Shown piece after piece: positions 37,447 through 47,675 of a stretch of DNA of 64,000 nt. Position 1 is the stretch's first letter, and each line of letters begins with the position of its first letter. The notes beneath the pieces were generated by a model that was not told where the DNA came from, searched no databases, and worked only from the letters and a program-made list of their open reading frames with translations. Made by a program: the position numbers and the translations under genes. Source of the stretch: CADEEN01 sp963751775 (GTDB taxonomy: Bacteria > Pseudomonadota > Gammaproteobacteria > Burkholderiales > Burkholderiaceae_C); assembly GCA_963751775.1 (NCBI GenBank), contig CAVVVW010000004.1, positions 1 through 64,000 of the forward strand. Direction: 5' to 3'.

Positions 37447-38967
37447 TCAGCGCGCGAGCAGGTCGACGAGCTGTTGCCAGGGCGTCTGTCGCAGGATTCT
37501 GGCCATCGCCACGCAGTCGCCCGGTTGATTGCGCTGCAGCTTCTTGCTTTCGAGCCATTGGTTGACCTTGGTGACATGGGCCACCTGCAAGATCTGCAAT
37601 TCGCCACGCGGAACTCTTGCGATCAACAGATCGGGATTGCTCTGCACCAGCGGCCGGCAGCCGGGGCTGCCGATCGGCACCACGCGCCATTCGCTGATTG
37701 AGGAACGCGCGCGACCCGCCACGATGCACGCCGGTGCCGCCCGGCCCGCCGACTCCAGCGCAGCCAGCGCGGCCCGTGCATTCGCGTACGCGTCGATGGT
37801 GGCCCGGTTCTTGGGATCGACATCCGCCGCCTCGGCCTCCTTGCGCGCATCCTCCTCCCAACGGCGCTGCATGGTCTCGAGCTTGCGCGCATTGGCTTCG
37901 GCGCCGGCGTCGCGATGCGCTGCGACTTCGCGTCGGCGCTTTTCCTGCGCCTCGGCAGACATGAAGTCGGCGTAGGCCCTCTTCTTGCCGTCGATGCCAC
38001 CGCCGGCCGACTTCGCGGCGCTCTCGAAACTGGGCATCAGCACCTTCAAGGCCCGCTCCATGCTTACCGGTGTCCACAGCACGGCGCCCGGGCGCGCGAT
38101 GACGAGCGTGTCGTTGAAAACCGGTATGCCGCTGAGCTCACCGTCCTTCGTCGGCTCGAGAAGATAGGTGGCGTCGCCGTCATCGATGCGGTCGCTGCCG
38201 GAGCCGGGATCGAAGCTCGGCCGTGCATTGACCGTTATCTCGTTGCGACACAGCACTTCTTCCGCGATGCCGACGCCAACACTTTTGGCACCGGTCGACT
38301 TCGAACGCAGTGACATCTCCAGATAGGGCGAGCCGCTGAAGCGGATCGCGCCACGCAGCGGCAGGCGCGCAGCGACGTAACGTTGCCGCTCCTTTACGTC
38401 CTCGAAACTGCCGAGCGAGGCCGCGACATCGAGTTCGAACCCCATCGGCGGGCTCAGCACTGGTGTGCTGGCGAGCACGTCCATGAACTTGTGCAGGTTG
38501 GCGTCGAACGCCTTGAGCTCGGCGTCCGTCACCTGCATCTCGGCCTTAGAGTACTGCGCCCTCACTGTCCACGGCCGCACCTGGCCTGCGCGCTCCGCCA
38601 GGAACCGCGGCTCGGAGTCGCTACCGGGCTGGTGCGGCAGTGGCGGCAGCGGCTCGGGTATCAGATCGGGCGATCGTCGCGGTGCGTCCCTGGCCTGCGA
38701 GGCGGCGGCGATCTTGGCATCCAGCGCGGCGCGGTCGAAGGGCGTCCGGTTGTTAACTGCGAGCCGGCGCCCACGCTCGTAGGCGCGCACCGCATCGGCG
38801 TATTCGCTGACCGCCGCCAGGCCATCGCCGTAGCGAATCCAGGCGTCGGCGTCCTCGTACTCCTGCCTGGCCAGCGCGGCGCTACCGGTTTGCGCGATGC
38901 CAATCTGACACACGAAGACCAGCACGATGAGCGTCAGCCCGTATCGCTTGACTTCTCCAAGCCGCAT
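37447..38967 (-). CDS. Unknown exported protein with N-terminal repeat-like helices
   Basis: This is a protein of about 506 residues with a signal peptide (MRLGEVKRYGLTLIVLVFVCQIGIAQ). A TPR-like helical segment follows (EYEDADAWIRYGDGLAAVSEYADAVRAYERG). The centre contains beta-rich stretches (RYVAARLPLRGAIRFSGSPYLEM) and a predicted coiled coil around the charged KRRREVAAHRDAGAEANARKLE region. The C-terminal part includes RVPRGELQILQVAHVTKVNQWLESK, with several cysteines that could pair. I do not recognise the family. It is convergent with the phosphoesterase gene and divergent from the diguanylate cyclase gene. The frame is intact. Confidence 0.65.
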   Translation of the reverse strand: MRLGEVKRYGLTLIVLVFVCQIGIAQTGSAALARQEYEDADAWIRYGDGLAAVSEYADAVRAYERGRRLAVNNRTPFDRAALDAKIAAASQARDAPRRSPDLIPEPLPPLPHQPGSDSEPRFLAERAGQVRPWTVRAQYSKAEMQVTDAELKAFDANLHKFMDVLASTPVLSPPMGFELDVAASLGSFEDVKERQRYVAARLPLRGAIRFSGSPYLEMSLRSKSTGAKSVGVGIAEEVLCRNEITVNARPSFDPGSGSDRIDDGDATYLLEPTKDGELSGIPVFNDTLVIARPGAVLWTPVSMERALKVLMPSFESAAKSAGGGIDGKKRAYADFMSAEAQEKRRREVAAHRDAGAEANARKLETMQRRWEEDARKEAEAADVDPKNRATIDAYANARAALAALESAGRAAPACIVAGRARSSISEWRVVPIGSPGCRPLVQSNPDLLIARVPRGELQILQVAHVTKVNQWLESKKLQRNQPGDCVAMARILRQTPWQQLVDLLAR

Positions 38968-39262
38968 CGCCAGTCCCTCCCACACCGGTGCGCTGTCAAA
39001 CAACGTCGACGCCAAGCCAACCGGATCGTCCGTGTGTGTCGATTGTTTGCCCCTCGCGGCACAGCAGTCAATCGGCGAATGCTGCCAACGCGGAGGCGCG
39101 TGCGGCCGACACCCGCGCGCTTGCTTTGCGTCAAGCCCATCGCTGCATTGAGCGCGCGCCCATGCTCAGCCATACTGTGCCGGCCGGGCCGACGACGACC
39201 GGTCTCCGGACTCTGCGTACCGCGTGCGCCATCCACTGGGGGCGTATGTCGTCGGCAACGCA
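38968..39262. other. Divergent intergenic region, no gene seen
   Basis: This is a 295-bp gap between the unknown exported protein (minus) and the diguanylate cyclase (plus). It should hold both promoters. I see no strong palindrome, no GTCCTAC-type box and no plausible small gene. Confidence 0.4.
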
Positions 39263-40696
39263 ATGACCTTGGGTGCAACGATGCCGCTCACGGACTCCGC
39301 ACTGCGCACGATTCTGCGACTCGAACTCGTGGCGGCGGAATTGCCGGAGCGGGAGCTGATCCAGGAAGGCATCGATCTCGCGCAGGAGGCGACGTCGAGC
39401 CGCATCGGCTACCTGCACTACCTGAACGAGGATCAAGACACGATCGAACTCGGCGCCTGGTCGCGCGACACCCGGGGCTATTGCACGGCGGTCTACGATC
39501 GCCACTACCCGGTCTCGACGGCCGGGATCTGGGCCGATTCGGCGCGCGAGCGCGCTCCCGTGCGTGCACAACGACTACCCCTCGAAGGTGGAGAAGCGTG
39601 GCTTGCCGCAGGGCCACTCCGCGCTGCAGCGCCATCTCGGCGTGCCGGTCATCGACCAGGGCAAAGTGCGGCTCCTGATCGGCGTCGGCAACAAGGACGA
39701 AGCGTACGACGCCGATGACGTCACCGCGCTCACGCTCGTCGGCCAGCGCATCTGGTCGCTCGTTCGCCAGCGGCGACTTGGCCGAGAGCCTGCTCGACGT
39801 GGAGCGGCGCCTTCGGCGCACGCAGGAAATTGCCGCGGTGACCGGCTGGGAATACGACATCGACGAGGACAGGCTGCGCTTCGACGCCATGTTCTGCAGC
39901 ATCTTCCGCACCCACGGCGCGGCCGAGGCGCCTGAGACCCTGGATCAATTGCTTGGGTTTGTCGCGCCCACCGACCACCGACCGATTGCGCGAGACGCTG
40001 CAGGCGAACGACGCCTCTGCCCGGCGCATCGTGAAGCTGGCCTGCCGGCGCGCGGATGGCGAAACCTTTTCTGCCGAGCTGAAGCTCGAGTTCCGGCCAC
40101 GACAGATCGGACGAGGGCTGATCGCCCTGGGCATCCTGCAGGACATTTCAGAGCAGTTGGAGGTCGAGGAGCTGCGTCGCCGTGCCGACGCCGATGCACT
40201 CACCGGACTGCCGAATCGCAACCGCCTGTACAGCCTGTTCACGCAGGCTGACATTGGACGGCGCGACGAGCAGGGTCACTTTGCGTTCTTCTACCTTGAC
40301 CTGGATGTGTTCAAGCCGGTCAACGACACGCATGGCCACGCGGTGGGCGACGAGGTGCTGCGGATCGTGGCAAGCCGCATACGGCACACGGTTCGCAAGG
40401 ACGACGTGGTGGCAAGGATCGGAGGCGACGAGTTCGCGATCGTCCAGAGGGGATCACAGACCGTGGACACGGCCGGCGCCCTCGCCGACAAGATCATTGC
40501 CAGCGTCTCGGAGCCGATCATCATTCTTGGCCACACGGTGCGCGTCGGTGCCAGCATCGGCATCGCGTTTCGCACCAGTCAGAGTGACGGATTCAACGAA
40601 GTGAGCACCGCCGCCGATCGTGCGCTCTACCGCGCCAAGGCGGCCGGCGGGGGGCGCTGGGTTGTCGCGTTCAAGGAAGACCTGCACGCGCCTTGA
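39263..40696 (+). CDS. GAF-PAS-GGDEF diguanylate cyclase (frame broken three times)
   Basis: This is a cytoplasmic c-di-GMP synthase with sensory domains and no membrane segment. A GAF-type domain (about residues 20-165: ATSSRIGYLHYLNEDQDTIELG, NDYPSKVEKRGLPQGHSALQRHLGVP) is followed by a PAS domain (IAAVTGWEYDIDEDRLRFD). The GGDEF domain comes last (FFYLDLDVFKPVNDTHGHAVGDEVL, IGGDEF). An inhibitory I-site RKDD precedes GGDEF at the usual distance, implying product feedback. Switches near 39,552, 39,765 and 39,985 each fit one inserted base, and the span is an exact multiple of three, as predicted. The corrected length is about 476. The start could also be the ATG at 39281. Confidence 0.85.
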
Positions 40697-40767
40697 CTTG
40701 ACCGAGAGTGGCAACGGCGGCGCCGGCCCAGACCGGACCGGAGCGCGCGCGAATCGCCGCGGGAGCG

Positions 40768-40914
40768 CTAGAGTCGCCGGCCCTGGATCACACGCAGCAG
40801 GACCACCACAATGGCGATCACCAGCAGGACGTGGATGAATCCGCCCATCGTGTACGACGTCACCAGGCCCAGCAGCCAAAGGACGACCAGGATGACGATG
40901 ATGGTTTCGAGCAT
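40768..40914 (-). CDS. Small two-helix membrane protein (Lmo0937/DUF3309-like)
   Basis: This 48-residue protein consists of two hydrophobic helices (MLETIIVILVVLWLLGL and FIHVLLVIAIVVVLLRVI) joined by a VTSYTMGG turn and ending in QGRRL. The GGF turn and length match tiny Lmo0937/DUF5670-type proteins common next to CsbD genes. A GGAGAG ribosome site is present upstream. It lies 114 bp downstream of the CsbD-like gene on the same strand, so both may belong to a stress-induced transcript. Confidence 0.75.
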   Translation of the reverse strand: MLETIIVILVVLWLLGLVTSYTMGGFIHVLLVIAIVVVLLRVIQGRRL

Positions 40915-41028
40915 GCTTACTCTCCTTGAATTGACGACGGGCGAATCACAAGGCCGGCTGCCACTGGCGCCATCCGATCGGCACTCATCGTGCCGTCATG
41001 GCGTGGCTGTAGCCGACCGCGCGTACGG

Positions 41029-41250
41029 CTACTTCTTGCTGAACCACGACTCGCTGGCCTTGCGCTCCCACGCGGCGAGTTGCTTCTCGGCCTCGTCCTT
41101 GGCCACGCCGTAGCGTTCCTGGATCTTGCCGGCAAGCTGGTCGCGCCGCCCGGCGACGACATCGAGGTCGTCGTCGGTCAGCTTTCCCCATTGCTCCTTG
41201 GCCTTGCCGGTGACTTGCTTCCAATTGCCCTTGATCAAATCCCAGTTCAT
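41029..41250 (-). CDS. CsbD-family stress protein
   Basis: This is a 73-residue soluble, highly charged helical protein of the CsbD/YjbJ family. It begins MNWDLIKGNWKQVTGKAKEQWG and contains LTDDDLDVVAGRRDQLAGKIQ and a basic C-terminus. Members are strongly induced by general stress in many bacteria; the molecular function is unknown. The start ATG follows GAAGGGAAAC. It is divergent from phaC over 302 bp. Confidence 0.93.
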   Translation of the reverse strand: MNWDLIKGNWKQVTGKAKEQWGKLTDDDLDVVAGRRDQLAGKIQERYGVAKDEAEKQLAAWERKASESWFSKK

Positions 41251-41552
41251 GGGGTTTCCCTTCGTCAGCGTCGATGAGTGATTGGGTGTACCTGGATCTG
41301 GTGGCGAGCCACGTTGCGCCAACACAAGTTCTGTTCGCAAGCGCACCAAGCGAGGCGTACGTGAATCCATTCGGCGTCAGCGTAGTCCTGACGCGCGCCA
41401 AACTCCGTGCGCTACCGAACATTGACCCATGCACTGCGCGAAGCAGCGCCCGGCGTGACCCGGCAATTGGCATGCATCAAGCCAATGCGACGGCTCGCGC
41501 TCGCACAATCACTCTTGCGCCTGCCCGCTCGCTGCCGGCAGTCATCGCCATC
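41251..41552. other. CsbD-phaC divergent region with a 7-bp hairpin
   Basis: This 302-bp region contains a perfect inverted repeat GCGTCAG-cgtagtc-CTGACGC (41374-41394), a candidate operator or hairpin. The frame upstream of phaC is open but shows atypical composition and no family match, so it was not included in phaC. No other feature is visible. Confidence 0.4.
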
Positions 41553-43336
41553 ATGACCATCGACACCCAGCCCGCACTTGCATCGCACCCCCACCCAGCG
41601 GAGTCGCCGACCCAGCGCCTGGACCGCTTGCTGCACGCCAGCGCCGCACCCTTGACTGGGGGGCTGTCGCCGGTGTCGCTGTCGCTGGCCTGGGCCGATT
41701 GGGCCTGGCACCTGGCGCTGTCGCCGGGGCGGCAGATGGAGCTGGCGGCATTGGCCACGCAGCTCGGTGCCGACACGCTGCGGCGGGCGGCCGGTGACGG
41801 CAGCGAAGGTCCCGCCGGCGGTGCCGACGACGACCCGCGCTTTCGTCACCCGGCCTGGGCGGCGTGGCCATTCAGCGTGCTGCGCACCGGCTTTCGCAAC
41901 AGCGAAGCCTTCTGGCGCGAGGCCGCGTGCATGCCGGGCATGACGGCGCACCATGTCGACATGACGCAGTTCTTCGCCCGCCAGTGGCTGGGCGTGATGG
42001 CGCCGGCCAACTGGTTGCCCACCAACCCGGTCGTGCAGCAGGACGCCGTGAAATCGTGGGGCACGCACCTGGCCAAGGGTGCGATGCACTGGCTCGCCGA
42101 CGCAACGGGCCTGCCCGACGCGGAGCAGTTGGCCGAGGCCGCGCGCTTCGAGGTCGGGCGCAACCTGGCCATCACGCCGGGCAAGGTCGTGCTGCGAAAC
42201 CGCCTGATCGAGTTGATCCGCTACGCGCCGCAAACCGCCAAAGTGCACCCCGAACCCTTGCTGATCGTGCCGTCGTGGATCATGAAGTACTACATCCTCG
42301 ATCTGCAGCCGCACAACTCCCTCGTGCGCTACCTGGTGCGGCAAGGGCATACGGTGTACATGCTGTCGTGGCTCAACCCCGACACGGCCGACCGCGACCT
42401 GACGATGGACGACTACCTGCGCCTGGGCGTGTTCGATGCGTTGCGCGCCATCGGCACCTTGCACGGCAAGGCGCAGGCCGTGCATGCGGCGGGCTATTGC
42501 CTGGGCGGCACGCTGCTGGCCATCGCCGCTGCCGCGCTCGGCCGCAACGGCGACGCGAAGGGCGTCGATGGCGCAGGCGAGCTGCCTGCACTCGAAGACA
42601 CTGACCCTGCTGGCCGCCCAGACCGACTTTTCCGAGCCCGGCGAGCTCGGCCTGTTCGTCGACGAAAGCCAGATCGGCTACCTCGACGAGATCAACAACG
42701 GCACCGGCTACCACAGTGGCAAGAAGATGGCCGGCTCGTTCCAGTTCCTGCACTCGCGCGAACTGGTGTGGACGCGGCGCATGCACGAATACCTGATGGG
42801 CGAGCGCGAACAGCGCACCGACCTGATGGCCTGGAACGCCGACACCACGCGCTTGCCGGCGCGCATGTACCACGAGTACATGACCGCGCTGTACCTGCAC
42901 AACGCGCTGGCCACCAGCAGCTACCGCGTGCACGGGCGCGCCGTGTCCTTGGCCGACATCCGGCTGCCGCTGTTCCTGGTCGGCACCGAACGCGACCACA
43001 TCTCGCCGTGGCGCTCGGTGTACAAGCTGCACCACCTGTGCGACAGCGAGATCACCTTCGTGCTGGCCAGCGGCGGTCACAACGCCGGCATCGTGTCCGA
43101 GCCCGGGCACGCACGTCGCAACTACCGCATCGGTCGCCGCATCGAGCACAGCGTCTGGGTCGAGCCCGAACAGTGGCTGCAGCAGACGCCGTCGCGCGAA
43201 GGCTCGTGGTGGCCGGCGTGGCAGCAATGGCTGGCCGCACATTCGTCGCCGGCCCGGCAGGCCAGGCCGATACCGCCCGCCGCCGCGCTGGGCGACGCGC
43301 CGGGTCGAATACGTACTGCAACGCTACAGCGACTGA
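41553..43336 (+). CDS. phaC: Polyhydroxyalkanoate synthase PhaC-like (frame broken twice)
   Basis: This enzyme polymerises hydroxyacyl-CoA into storage polyester. The N-terminal PhaC_N region (WPFSVLRTGFRNSEAFWREA, QWLGVMAPANWLPTNP) precedes the alpha/beta-hydrolase core. The nucleophile elbow is GYCLGG, with Cys as in all PHA synthases. The acid and base lie in VGTERDHISPW and ASGGHNAGIVSEPG. The central part and the tail are in other frames; switches near 42,590 and 43,305 (CGAATAC, one extra A) restore an ending APGRYVLQRYSD typical of the family. The corrected length is about 593 residues. No phaA/phaB or phasin genes are nearby. Confidence 0.88.
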
Positions 43337-43344
43337 GCCACGCC

Positions 43345-44970
43345 GTGAGTGTGTCCAGCACACGCGAGCCGAGCGCCAGCCGGCAACGCCGTGCGGTGCA
43401 GGCGCTGCTGCAATCCTTGCGCGCACGGCACCCCGCCGGCACGGTGTCCCTGATCGAGACCCACATCTCGTTCGTGCTGCTGGCCGGGCCGCAGGCCTAC
43501 AAGATCAAGAAGGCGGTCAACCTCGGCTTCCTCGATTTCACGACCCTGGCACAGCGGCGCTTCTACTGCGACGAGGAACTGCGCCTGAACCGGCGGCTGG
43601 CGCCGGCGCTGTACCTCGAGGTGCTGCCGGTCACCGGCACCGCCGAGCAACCGGCCTTGAACGGCGCCGGCCCGGTGATCGACTGGGCGCTGCGCATGCG
43701 CGCCTTCGCCCAGGACGATCTGTGGGACGCGCTCGCGCGCCGCGGCGCGCTGAATGCGGGCCACATCGACGAACTGGTCGAAGCCGTCGCCGCGTTCCAC
43801 GAACACGCCGCCGTCGCAGACGCGAGCGATCCGCGCGGGCGGGCCGCGCAGGTGCGCGCACCGGTGCAGGAAACCTTGCACGCGCTCGGCGCGCTGACCA
43901 CGGCGCCCGCCGACCGCGCCCGGCTCGATGCGCTGGCGGGTTGGGAAGCCCGGGCCTTCGAGGCACTGCCGAGCGTGCTCGACGAGCGGCTGCGCGACGG
44001 CCATGTGCGCGAATGCCATGGCGACCTGCACCTGGGCAACGTCACGCTGGTCGACGGCCACACCACGCTGTTCGACTGCCTCGAATTCAACCCGGCGCTG
44101 CGCTGGACCGACGTGATGAGCGACGTCGGCTTCATGGCGATGGACTTGCACGCCCATCGCCTGCCTCGCCTGTCGCATCGCTTCGTCAACGGCTACGTCG
44201 AGCGCAGCGGCGACCACGGCGGCCTGCGCGTGCTGCGCTACCACTGCGTCTACCGTGCCCTGGTGCGCGCCAAGATCGCGGCGCTGCGCAAGGCACAACT
44301 CGAAGATGCCGGCGACACGCCGGGGCGCATCGACACCCGCAGCGCGCCGGGCCGCTACCTCGAAGTGGCGGCGGCGTGCAGCCGGCAGGAGCCGCCGGCG
44401 CTGATACTGACCCACGGCTGCTCGGGCAGCGGCAAGACGCTGGCCACGCAGGGCCTGCTCGAGCGCTGCGGCGCGATCCGCATCCGCGCCGACGTGGAGC
44501 GCAAGCGCCTGTTCGGATTGCCGCCGCTGGCGCGCAGCGGCTCGGCACTGAAGACGGGGCTGTATTCGGCCGCCGCGACCGAGGCCACCCACGCACGCCT
44601 GCGCGCCATGGCCGAGCACATACTGGCCAGCGGGTACCACGTGATTCTCGACGCCACCTTTCTGGCCTACACGCACCGTGCGCAGGCACGGGCGCTGGCC
44701 GAACGGCTCGGCGTTCGCTTCGTGATCATCGACTTTCGGGCCGCCGACGACACCCTGCGTCGACGCGTGCAGCAGCGTGCGCTGCGTCAGGACGACAGCT
44801 CGGAGGCGGATCTGCTCGTGCTCGAGAACCAGCTCGCCAGTGCCGAGCCGCTGCGCGAGGACGAGCGGGCCGCGGTCTTCACCTTCGATTCCGAGCCGGC
44901 GTTCGACGAGGCCGATGCCGACACCCGCTGGGCCGATCTGCTGCGCGATATCGGCGGGGCGCGGTTCTGA
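43345..44970 (+). CDS. Two-domain aminoglycoside-phosphotransferase-like/AAA-type P-loop protein
   Basis: This is a 541-residue protein. The N-terminal half is an APH-like kinase fold: ISFVLLAGPQAYKIKKAVNLGFLDF supplies the Lys region, ECHGDLHLGNVTL the catalytic HGD-x-H-x-x-N, and LFDCLEFNP the metal-binding Asp. The C-terminal half is a P-loop kinase-like domain (LTHGCSGSGKTLATQGLLE, VILDATFLAYTHRAQA). Genes of this pairing are common but unassigned, and an antibiotic-resistance role is not implied. Start is GTG, 8 bp after phaC, so it is probably co-transcribed. The frame is intact. Confidence 0.85.
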   Translation: MSVSSTREPSASRQRRAVQALLQSLRARHPAGTVSLIETHISFVLLAGPQAYKIKKAVNLGFLDFTTLAQRRFYCDEELRLNRRLAPALYLEVLPVTGTAEQPALNGAGPVIDWALRMRAFAQDDLWDALARRGALNAGHIDELVEAVAAFHEHAAVADASDPRGRAAQVRAPVQETLHALGALTTAPADRARLDALAGWEARAFEALPSVLDERLRDGHVRECHGDLHLGNVTLVDGHTTLFDCLEFNPALRWTDVMSDVGFMAMDLHAHRLPRLSHRFVNGYVERSGDHGGLRVLRYHCVYRALVRAKIAALRKAQLEDAGDTPGRIDTRSAPGRYLEVAAACSRQEPPALILTHGCSGSGKTLATQGLLERCGAIRIRADVERKRLFGLPPLARSGSALKTGLYSAAATEATHARLRAMAEHILASGYHVILDATFLAYTHRAQARALAERLGVRFVIIDFRAADDTLRRRVQQRALRQDDSSEADLLVLENQLASAEPLREDERAAVFTFDSEPAFDEADADTRWADLLRDIGGARF

Positions 44971-45034
44971 GCCTTCGCGACGGGGCGTGCCGGCGCATCG
45001 CCAGCGCCGCACCGTCAACGCGGCGCGAACGACC

Positions 45035-46193
45035 TCAGGCGGCCGCGCGCTGCGCTGCCTTGGCGCCCAGGATGCGCGTCAGCGCCCGGTCCAGGTTGGC
45101 GACCGTGCGGTCCGGCTGGTGCAGCTTGTCCAGGCCGAACAGGCCGATGCGGAAGGTCTTGAAATCGGCCGGCTCGTCGCACTGCAGCGGCACGCCCGAC
45201 GCCGTCTGCAGGCCTTCGCCGAGGAAGGCCTTGGCGCTGTGCAGGCCATCGTCGTCGGTGTAGCTGACGACGACGCCCGGCGCCTGGAAGCCCTCGGCCG
45301 CGACGCTGCGCAGGCCCTTGCCCGCGAGCAAGGTACGCACCCTGCGCCCGAGATCGAGTTGCTCTTCGCGCAGGCGCTCGAAGCCGTAGGCGCGGGTTTC
45401 GAGCATCACGTCGCGGGTGCGCGTCAACGCGTCGGTCGGCAACGTGGCGTGATAGGCGTGGCCACCGCCTTCGTAGGTCTCCATGATCTGCAGCCACTTC
45501 TTCAGATCCATCGCGAAACTGCTGCTGGTGGTGGCGTCGATCGCTGCGCGCGCGCGCTCGCCGAGCATCACGAAGGCGCAACAGGGTGAACCGCTCCAGC
45601 CTTTTTGCGGTGCGCTCACCAGCACGTCGACGCCGGTGGCCTGCATGTCGACCCAGACCGCGCCCGAGGCGATGCAGTCGAGCACGAACAGGCCACCCAC
45701 CTCGTGCACCGCATCGGCCACGGCGCGCAGGTAGGCTGTCGGGCAGCAGGATGCCGGCCGCCGTTTCGACATGCGGTGCAAAGACCACCTCGGGCCGCTG
45801 CGCGCGGATGGCGGCCACCACCTCCTCGACCGGCGCCGGCGCAAACGCCGCCTGGCGGCCGGGCGCAACCGGGCGCGCCTTCTGCACCGTGTGCGACGAC
45901 GGGATCTGGCCCATGTCGAAGATCTGCGTCCAGCGGTAGCTGAACCAGCCGTTGCGGATGACGAGTGCCTTGCGGCCGGCCGCGAACTGGCGCGCCACCG
46001 ACTCCATGCCGAAGGTGCCGCTGCCCGGCACGACGATCGCCGAGCGTGCGTGGTAGACCTCCTTCAGCACGCCCGAGATGTCGCGCATCACCTGCTGGAA
46101 CTTGCGCGACATGTGGTTCAGCGCGCGGTCGGTGTAGACCACCGAGTATTCGAGCAGGCCGTCGGGGTCGGTATCGGGCAGCAATCCGGGCAT
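45035..46193 (-). CDS. Class V aminotransferase, alanine-glyoxylate/serine-pyruvate type (frame broken once)
   Basis: This is a PLP enzyme of about 385 residues. Fold-type I class V features are SAIVVPGSGTFGMESVARQF, LFVLDCIASGAVWVDMQATGVD (PLP-anchoring Asp) and the PLP-lysine in LVSAPQKGWSGSP. The C-terminal domain includes FKTFRIGLFGLDKLHQPDRT. One extra base near 45,745 splits it: removing an A from CCCGACAGCCTACC gives LLPDAYLRAV, the family sequence. The span is 3n+1. The likely reaction is amino-group transfer from alanine or serine to glyoxylate or pyruvate; the donor is unproven. Confidence 0.88.
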
Positions 46194-46282
46194 GGCGTTC
46201 TCTTTGCGTGGAGTCTTGTGGGCTGGGCCCGATTATCGCCGCGTGGCGCCCACCGATGCCTCTTGTCTTGCTGGGGGTGCGG

Positions 46283-47290
46283 TCATTGCTCGCTCTTGGC
46301 CTTCGGCAGGTCCTTGTACGCCGCGGCGGCCGCGCGCAACTGGCGCGCCACCGATTGCACCAACGCCGGCGGCGCCTGAACGCGCACCAGCTCGCCGTGG
46401 CGCAGGATGTCCATCGCCAGTTCGGTGGCATCGGTGTACGGCACGCGCAGCGTCAGCGAACCGTCGTCGTGCAGCGTCGACTGCTGCTTCGGGTGCCATT
46501 GCTCGTGCTGCACCCACAGCGCGGCCTCTGGCGCGAACAACAGCGTCGCCCATTGCACTTTGGCGCCACTGAACACGCCGTAGCCGGCATCGAGTTCGGC
46601 CTCGATGGTCTTCAGCGCGACGTCCTTCGCGCGCTGCTCGGTCAGCGTGGCGCTGCGCACCGCGTCGAGCGCAAAGCGGCGCAATGCGTCGCTGGTGTGG
46701 CACCAGGCGTCGAGGTACCAGGTGTTGCGCCAGTGCACCAGGCGCTGCGGCGACACGCTGCGCTCGGTCTCTTCGCGCCGGCTGCGCACCCAGTAGCGCA
46801 TCTGCACACGGCGCCGCTGCATGATCGCGCCGCCGATCAGCTCGAAGTGCCGGCCGATCACCGGCCGCCGCGCCGCGCTCATGATCTTCACGCGCTTCAT
46901 CAACTCCCTGGCCTCGGCGTCGCTGGCGCCGAGCATGCCGTGCAGCTTGTCGAGCAGCGGCTGCAGGTGACGCGCCAGCACGCCGCCTTCGTCCAGGCCC
47001 TGGATCAACTGGTGCATCGTCAGCAGGGCGTGGATCTCGCGCTCGCTGAACCACACGCCGGGCAACTCGTGCTTGACCTGGCGCTGGTCGCGCGCATCGG
47101 GTCGCATCGAGTAGCCATTGGCCAAGCGGTCATAGACGATCGGCGCGTCCAGGCGTTCGCGCAGGTATTCGAGGTCACGCTTCAATGTCGCGCGGCTGAC
47201 GCCCAGCTCGTCCATCAGCGCGGCAAACGGCACCGAGCCGCGGCTGCGGATCAGCATTTCGATCTTGTAGAAGCGTTCGGTGCGGTCCAT
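46283..47290 (-). CDS. WYL-domain transcriptional regulator with N-terminal HTH
   Basis: This is a 335-residue regulator of the YafY/DeoR-like group. An N-terminal winged helix-turn-helix (RFYKIEMLIRSRGSVPFAALMDEL, SRATLKRDLEYLRERL) is followed by a WYL domain (SPQRLVHWRNTWYLDAWCHTS) and a C-terminal WCX region (LRVPYTDATELAMDILRHG). WYL domains are thought to sense nucleic-acid or nucleotide ligands and are frequent near defence systems, but no defence genes are present here. The start MDRTERFYK was chosen over longer frames because it begins the HTH. Upstream lie palindromic repeat elements. Confidence 0.92.
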   Translation of the reverse strand: MDRTERFYKIEMLIRSRGSVPFAALMDELGVSRATLKRDLEYLRERLDAPIVYDRLANGYSMRPDARDQRQVKHELPGVWFSEREIHALLTMHQLIQGLDEGGVLARHLQPLLDKLHGMLGASDAEARELMKRVKIMSAARRPVIGRHFELIGGAIMQRRRVQMRYWVRSRREETERSVSPQRLVHWRNTWYLDAWCHTSDALRRFALDAVRSATLTEQRAKDVALKTIEAELDAGYGVFSGAKVQWATLLFAPEAALWVQHEQWHPKQQSTLHDDGSLTLRVPYTDATELAMDILRHGELVRVQAPPALVQSVARQLRAAAAAYKDLPKAKSEQ

Positions 47291-47396
47291 CGCGTCAGGC
47301 CCATCGGGCCGCTTGCGGGCTGGAGATGGTCCTCGTGTTGGCGGCGGCGGGAGTGCGCTAGATGGCGCACATCTTCCAGTTGGCCGACCGTGCCGC

Positions 47397-47634
47397 AGCA
47401 AAGTCGCACCCGGGCGGGCGGCAGCGCTTCGGCGCAGCGGCCGGTGCTGCGCACCGACTGCCCTGCGGTGCTCGGCCTTGTGGCCCGTCGCACAACCGCT
47501 GCGTCACTGCGTTCGCTACGCTCAAACAAGGTGCGACAGATCAGATTACGTGGCGCGCTGCGCGCGCGGGCCACAAAGCCTGTGCTCCTCGGCGCCCCGC
47601 AGGCGCGCTGCCACCTGCCCGGGCGCGACTTTGC
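47397..47634. repeat. Palindromic element A with about 30-bp inverted termini
   Basis: The ends are inverted copies of each other: GCAAAGTCGCACCCGGGC at the left and, read in reverse complement, GCAAAGTCGCGCCCGGGC at the right. The interior holds a CGGTGC-t-GCGCACCG hairpin. A long stem follows: GGCCTTGTGGCCCG pairs with CGGGCCACAAAGCC, enclosing GTCGCAC/GTGCGAC. It lies in the 705-bp non-coding gap between the WYL regulator and the DUF3422 gene. No transposase or credible gene is inside. Open frames here read as low-complexity translation of the repeat. Confidence 0.7.
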
Positions 47635-47675
47635 GGAGCAGTGGTCTTCGCATTCGAACACCACGCAGTTGGACT

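Noticed and set aside
43345..44970. Aminoglycoside resistance gene
   Set aside because: The APH-like fold is fused to a P-loop kinase domain and differs from true resistance enzymes; this fusion is a common chromosomal family of unknown substrate.
41274..45263. A 1329-codon frame running through phaC and the APH/AAA gene
   Set aside because: Only its first third is PhaC sequence. After the phaC frame break it continues as noise while the true proteins lie in another frame.
46283..47290. WYL regulator as a marker of a defence island
   Set aside because: Flanking genes are an aminotransferase and DUF3422. No nuclease, helicase, methylase, retron or toxin-antitoxin genes were found around it.
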